Assembly (NCBI GenBank): GCA_900552875.1 | Contig: USCS01000084.1 | Location: 1-6,877 of the forward strand | Length of the DNA stretch: 6,877 bases | Source: an uncultured Collinsella sp. | GTDB taxonomy: Bacteria; Actinomycetota; Coriobacteriia; Coriobacteriales; Coriobacteriaceae | Direction: 5' to 3' | Shown here: positions 4,629 to 6,877 of the stretch, piece by piece | Numbering within the stretch: position 1 is the stretch's first letter | How the letters are laid out: every line of letters starts with the position of its first letter | Program-made: the position numbers and the translations under genes | The notes under the pieces: model-generated | Databases searched by the model: none | What the model was told of the DNA's origin: nothing | What the model saw: only the letters and a program-made list of their open reading frames with translations

Positions 4629-6134
4629 ATGGCTTTGACCGACATCTCGCATCCCACCGACATTGCAATGCTCACCGATCTGTACGAGCTCACTATGGCC
4701 CAGGGCCTGTGGGAGAGCGGCAAGGCCAATGAGCAGGGTTGTTTTACCGCGTTTTACCGCGACCATCCCTTTGGCAGCGCCTATGCCGTCATGTGCGGCA
4801 CCGCCGAGCTGCCCGAGCTGGTCGAGAATCTGCGCTTTACGCCCGAGGATATCGACTACCTCGCCTCGCTTGAGGCCCCGGCCGGCGGCGCGATGTTTAA
4901 GTCCGCATTCCTCGACTATCTGCGCGATTTTCGTGCGCATGTAAACATCGACGCCGTGCCCGAGGGCGAGCTCGTCTTTCCGCGCGAGCCCATGGTGCGC
5001 GTCACCGGCCCCGCGCTGGAGTGCCAGCTGCTCGAGACGGCGCTGCTCAACATCGTCGGCTTCCAGACGCTTGTCGCCACCAAGACGGCGCGCGTGGTGC
5101 TGGCGGCGGACGGCCGTCCCGTGGCCGAGTTTGGCCTGCGCCGTGCCCAGGGCCCCGATGGCGGCCTGGCCGTCGCGCGCGCGAGCTACGTTGCCGGCTG
5201 TTCCTCTACGTCCAATGTGCTCGCCGGGCGCCGCTACGGTATTCCCGTCTTTGGCACGCATGCGCACAGCTGGGTGATGAGCTTCGATTCCGAGCTCGAG
5301 GCCTTCCGTGCCTTTGCCAAGTCGAGCCCCAAGAATTGTACGCTGCTCATCGACACCTACGATGTGCGCGAGGGCTGCGAGCATGCCATTACGGTTGCCA
5401 AGGAGATGGAGGCGGCGGGCGAGCGCCTGTCGGCTATTCGCATTGACTCCGGCGACCTCGCCAAGCTCTCCAAGTATGTTCGCGGCCGTTTTGATGCCGA
5501 GGGCCTGCCCTATGTGGGGATCTCGGTTTCTAACGATCTGGATGAGTACACGATTCAGTCGCTGCTCGACCAGGGCGCGCCCATCGATAGCTTTGGCGTG
5601 GGCACCAAGCTCGCGACCTGCTACGACCAGCCGGCGCTGGGCGGCGTGTACAAGCTTTCCGCCCGCCGTGCGAGCGAGGCCGACCCGTGGACGCCGGTGG
5701 TCAAGCTCTCCGAGCAGCCCTACAAGCGCACAATCCCGGGCGTGCAGCGCGTGCGCCGTTATTACGACGGCTTTGGCGGCCCGGTCTGCGACATGATCTA
5801 CGACGAGGACCATCTGGTGGGGGAGGGCGCCGCGCGCGGCAATACCCTCGTGGCCGTGAATGATGCCGCCCTGGTGACCGACGTGTCGGAGCTTGAGTAT
5901 CGCGAGCTGCTGGTGCCGATCGTGCGCGATGGCAGCGCAGTGGCTCCGCGTGAGAGCATCCAGGACGCGCGCGAGCGCTGTGTTTGGGCGCTCGATCATC
6001 TGGACGCAGCTTTCAAGCGCTTCCTGTACCCGCAGACCTATGTGGTGGGCATGGAGCAGGGCCTGGCTCAGGTGCGCGACGAGCTCGTGCGCAAGAACAT
6101 GGCCGCGGCCTCGGCTTTCCCCTGGGCAAAATGA
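4629..6134 (+). CDS. pncB: nicotinate phosphoribosyltransferase
   Basis: This cytoplasmic enzyme couples nicotinate to PRPP with ATP hydrolysis, giving nicotinate mononucleotide, the entry step of the Preiss-Handler NAD salvage pathway. The 501-residue length fits the family. Recognisable landmarks are the N-terminal TDLYELTMAQ (16-25), EFGLRRAQG (167-175), GTHAHSWVM (209-217), RIDSGDLAKL (271-280) and FGVGTKLAT (322-330). By analogy with characterised NAPRTs the His in the GTxAH motif, here H213, is the residue phosphorylated during catalysis. The ATG at 4629 has GAAAGG (4616-4621) seven bases upstream. It starts 84 nt after the coiled-coil gene and ends 79 nt before proB. No clear promoter lies in either spacer, so shared transcription is possible. 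A long open antisense frame over this gene is a composition artefact. Confidence 0.96.
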   Translation: MALTDISHPTDIAMLTDLYELTMAQGLWESGKANEQGCFTAFYRDHPFGSAYAVMCGTAELPELVENLRFTPEDIDYLASLEAPAGGAMFKSAFLDYLRDFRAHVNIDAVPEGELVFPREPMVRVTGPALECQLLETALLNIVGFQTLVATKTARVVLAADGRPVAEFGLRRAQGPDGGLAVARASYVAGCSSTSNVLAGRRYGIPVFGTHAHSWVMSFDSELEAFRAFAKSSPKNCTLLIDTYDVREGCEHAITVAKEMEAAGERLSAIRIDSGDLAKLSKYVRGRFDAEGLPYVGISVSNDLDEYTIQSLLDQGAPIDSFGVGTKLATCYDQPALGGVYKLSARRASEADPWTPVVKLSEQPYKRTIPGVQRVRRYYDGFGGPVCDMIYDEDHLVGEGAARGNTLVAVNDAALVTDVSELEYRELLVPIVRDGSAVAPRESIQDARERCVWALDHLDAAFKRFLYPQTYVVGMEQGLAQVRDELVRKNMAAASAFPWAK

Positions 6135-6141
6135 TTCCTTG

Positions 6142-6175
6142 GGCGGTAGGGGCGAGTCACGCTCCCTTGGCCGCC
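6142..6175 (+). other. possible stem-loop in the pncB-proB spacer
   Basis: GGGGCG (6149-6154) pairs with CGCTCC (6160-6165) around a 5-nt loop. Outside an internal loop, GGCGG (6142-6146) pairs with CCGCC (6171-6175). No T-tract follows, so it is not an intrinsic terminator. In an operon it could be an mRNA processing or stability element. GC-rich sequence forms such pairings by chance fairly often. Confidence 0.3.
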
Positions 6176-6213
6176 AGCTCGGCCGTTCGCTGAACATTCG
6201 ATTGGTTTGACGT

Positions 6214-6877
6214 ATGACGACTTCTTATAAAACGATGGTGGTAAAGATCGGTTCGTCCACGGTGGTGGGCGCCGATGGCAAGGTCAACCGCGCCTTTATC
6301 GGCGGACTTGCCGATCAGGCCGCAGCGCTGCGCAAGCTCGGCTGGCGTCTGGTCGTGGTGAGCTCGGGCGCTATTGCCTGTGGCTATCCCGTGTTGGGCT
6401 TCGACCGCAAGCCGGTCGGCGACCTTCCGAGCCTGCAGGCCTGCGCCTCGGCTGGTCAGTGCATCATCTCGTCGGCCTACGACGAGGAGTTCCATGCGCG
6501 CGACCTGCTCACCTCGCTCGTGCTGCTCACGCGTCACGACACGGCGCGCCGCACGTCCTACCTGCACGCGCGCGACGCCCTGCTGCGCCTGGTGGAGCTG
6601 GGCGTGGTGCCGGTCGTCAACGAGAACGACACCGTTACCGTCGATGAGATCAAGTTCGGCGACAACGACACGCTGGCGGCGCTTGTGAGCTGCCTGGTTT
6701 CTGCCGATCTGTGCGTGACGCTCTCGGACATCGATGGCCTCTATACCGCCAATCCGCACGAGGACCCCACGGCCGAGTTCGTCCCGGTCGTGCATAAGAT
6801 CGATGCCAAGATCATTGCCTCGGCGGGCGATTCTTCGACGTCGGTGGGCACCGGCGGCATGATCACCAAGATTCGCG
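6214..6877 (+). CDS. proB: glutamate 5-kinase, C-terminal part beyond the window
   Basis: ProB phosphorylates L-glutamate to gamma-glutamyl phosphate with ATP, the first and usually proline-inhibited step of proline synthesis; ProA would act next. The frame stays open to the right edge, giving 221 codons. Amino-acid-kinase motifs are in the expected order: VVKIGSSTV (9-17), VVSSGAI (48-54), NENDTV (136-141), FGDNDTLAALV (148-158), LSDIDGLYTANP (170-181) and GTGGMITKI (212-220). The family is about 260-370 residues, the longer forms carrying a C-terminal PUA domain; which form this is cannot be seen. The ATG at 6214 directly follows an in-frame TGA (6208-6210). Its ribosome-binding site is weak (GGTTTG at most). 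A second ATG at 6235 would cut into the sequence just before VVKIG and is less likely. Confidence 0.95.
   Translation, partial: MTTSYKTMVVKIGSSTVVGADGKVNRAFIGGLADQAAALRKLGWRLVVVSSGAIACGYPVLGFDRKPVGDLPSLQACASAGQCIISSAYDEEFHARDLLTSLVLLTRHDTARRTSYLHARDALLRLVELGVVPVVNENDTVTVDEIKFGDNDTLAALVSCLVSADLCVTLSDIDGLYTANPHEDPTAEFVPVVHKIDAKIIASAGDSSTSVGTGGMITKIR

Noticed and set aside
4587..6197. A 536-codon open frame on the minus strand over pncB
   Set aside because: It is antisense to a clearly identified pncB with all family motifs. Its translation is rich in His, Arg, Ala and Gly without recognisable motifs, as expected of the complement of GC-rich codons.

Overview
This is a compact, GC-rich bacterial chromosome segment carrying housekeeping and envelope genes. 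No phage, transposon, CRISPR or defence genes are seen. Gene content, codon use and the WecA/TagO-type sugar-phosphate transferase suggest a Gram-positive actinobacterium. My best guess is a Coriobacteriia member such as Collinsella. That is recognition-based inference, not a computed placement.

Left part (1-2710, all minus strand): the N-terminal 325 codons of tryptophanyl-tRNA synthetase (trpS) run off the left edge. Upstream of it is an integral membrane undecaprenyl-phosphate GlcNAc-1-phosphate transferase (WecA/TagO type). Upstream of that, in a 525-base gap without protein genes (2335-2859), lies a strongly structured RNA of about 170 nt (2540-2710). It has a 12-bp end-to-end closing stem, a large central bubble with a hairpin on its 3' side, a bulged apical stem and a trailing U-tract. 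This is the architecture of 6S RNA. Bases 2436-2539 hold nothing else I can support.

Middle part (2748-4067, plus strand): a promoter nearly back to back with the 6S-like RNA promoter drives a PflX-type radical SAM protein. It is followed by a perfect 12-bp inverted repeat. Next comes a tRNA-Ala(CGC) gene with a near-consensus promoter and a strong intrinsic terminator.

Right part (4086-6877, plus strand): a 152-residue protein of unknown function with a coiled coil, a proline/alanine linker and one membrane segment starts 18 nt after the terminator U-tract. Then come nicotinate phosphoribosyltransferase (NAD salvage) and the first 221 codons of glutamate 5-kinase (proline synthesis), which runs off the right edge. 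Spacers of 84 and 79 nt without clear promoters or terminators make co-transcription of these three possible.

The most interesting items are the 6S-like RNA and its divergent promoter arrangement, the tRNA-terminator-mRNA junction, the uncharacterised coiled-coil membrane protein, and a radical SAM activase-like protein with no glycyl-radical partner nearby. I see no convincing novel multi-gene system.
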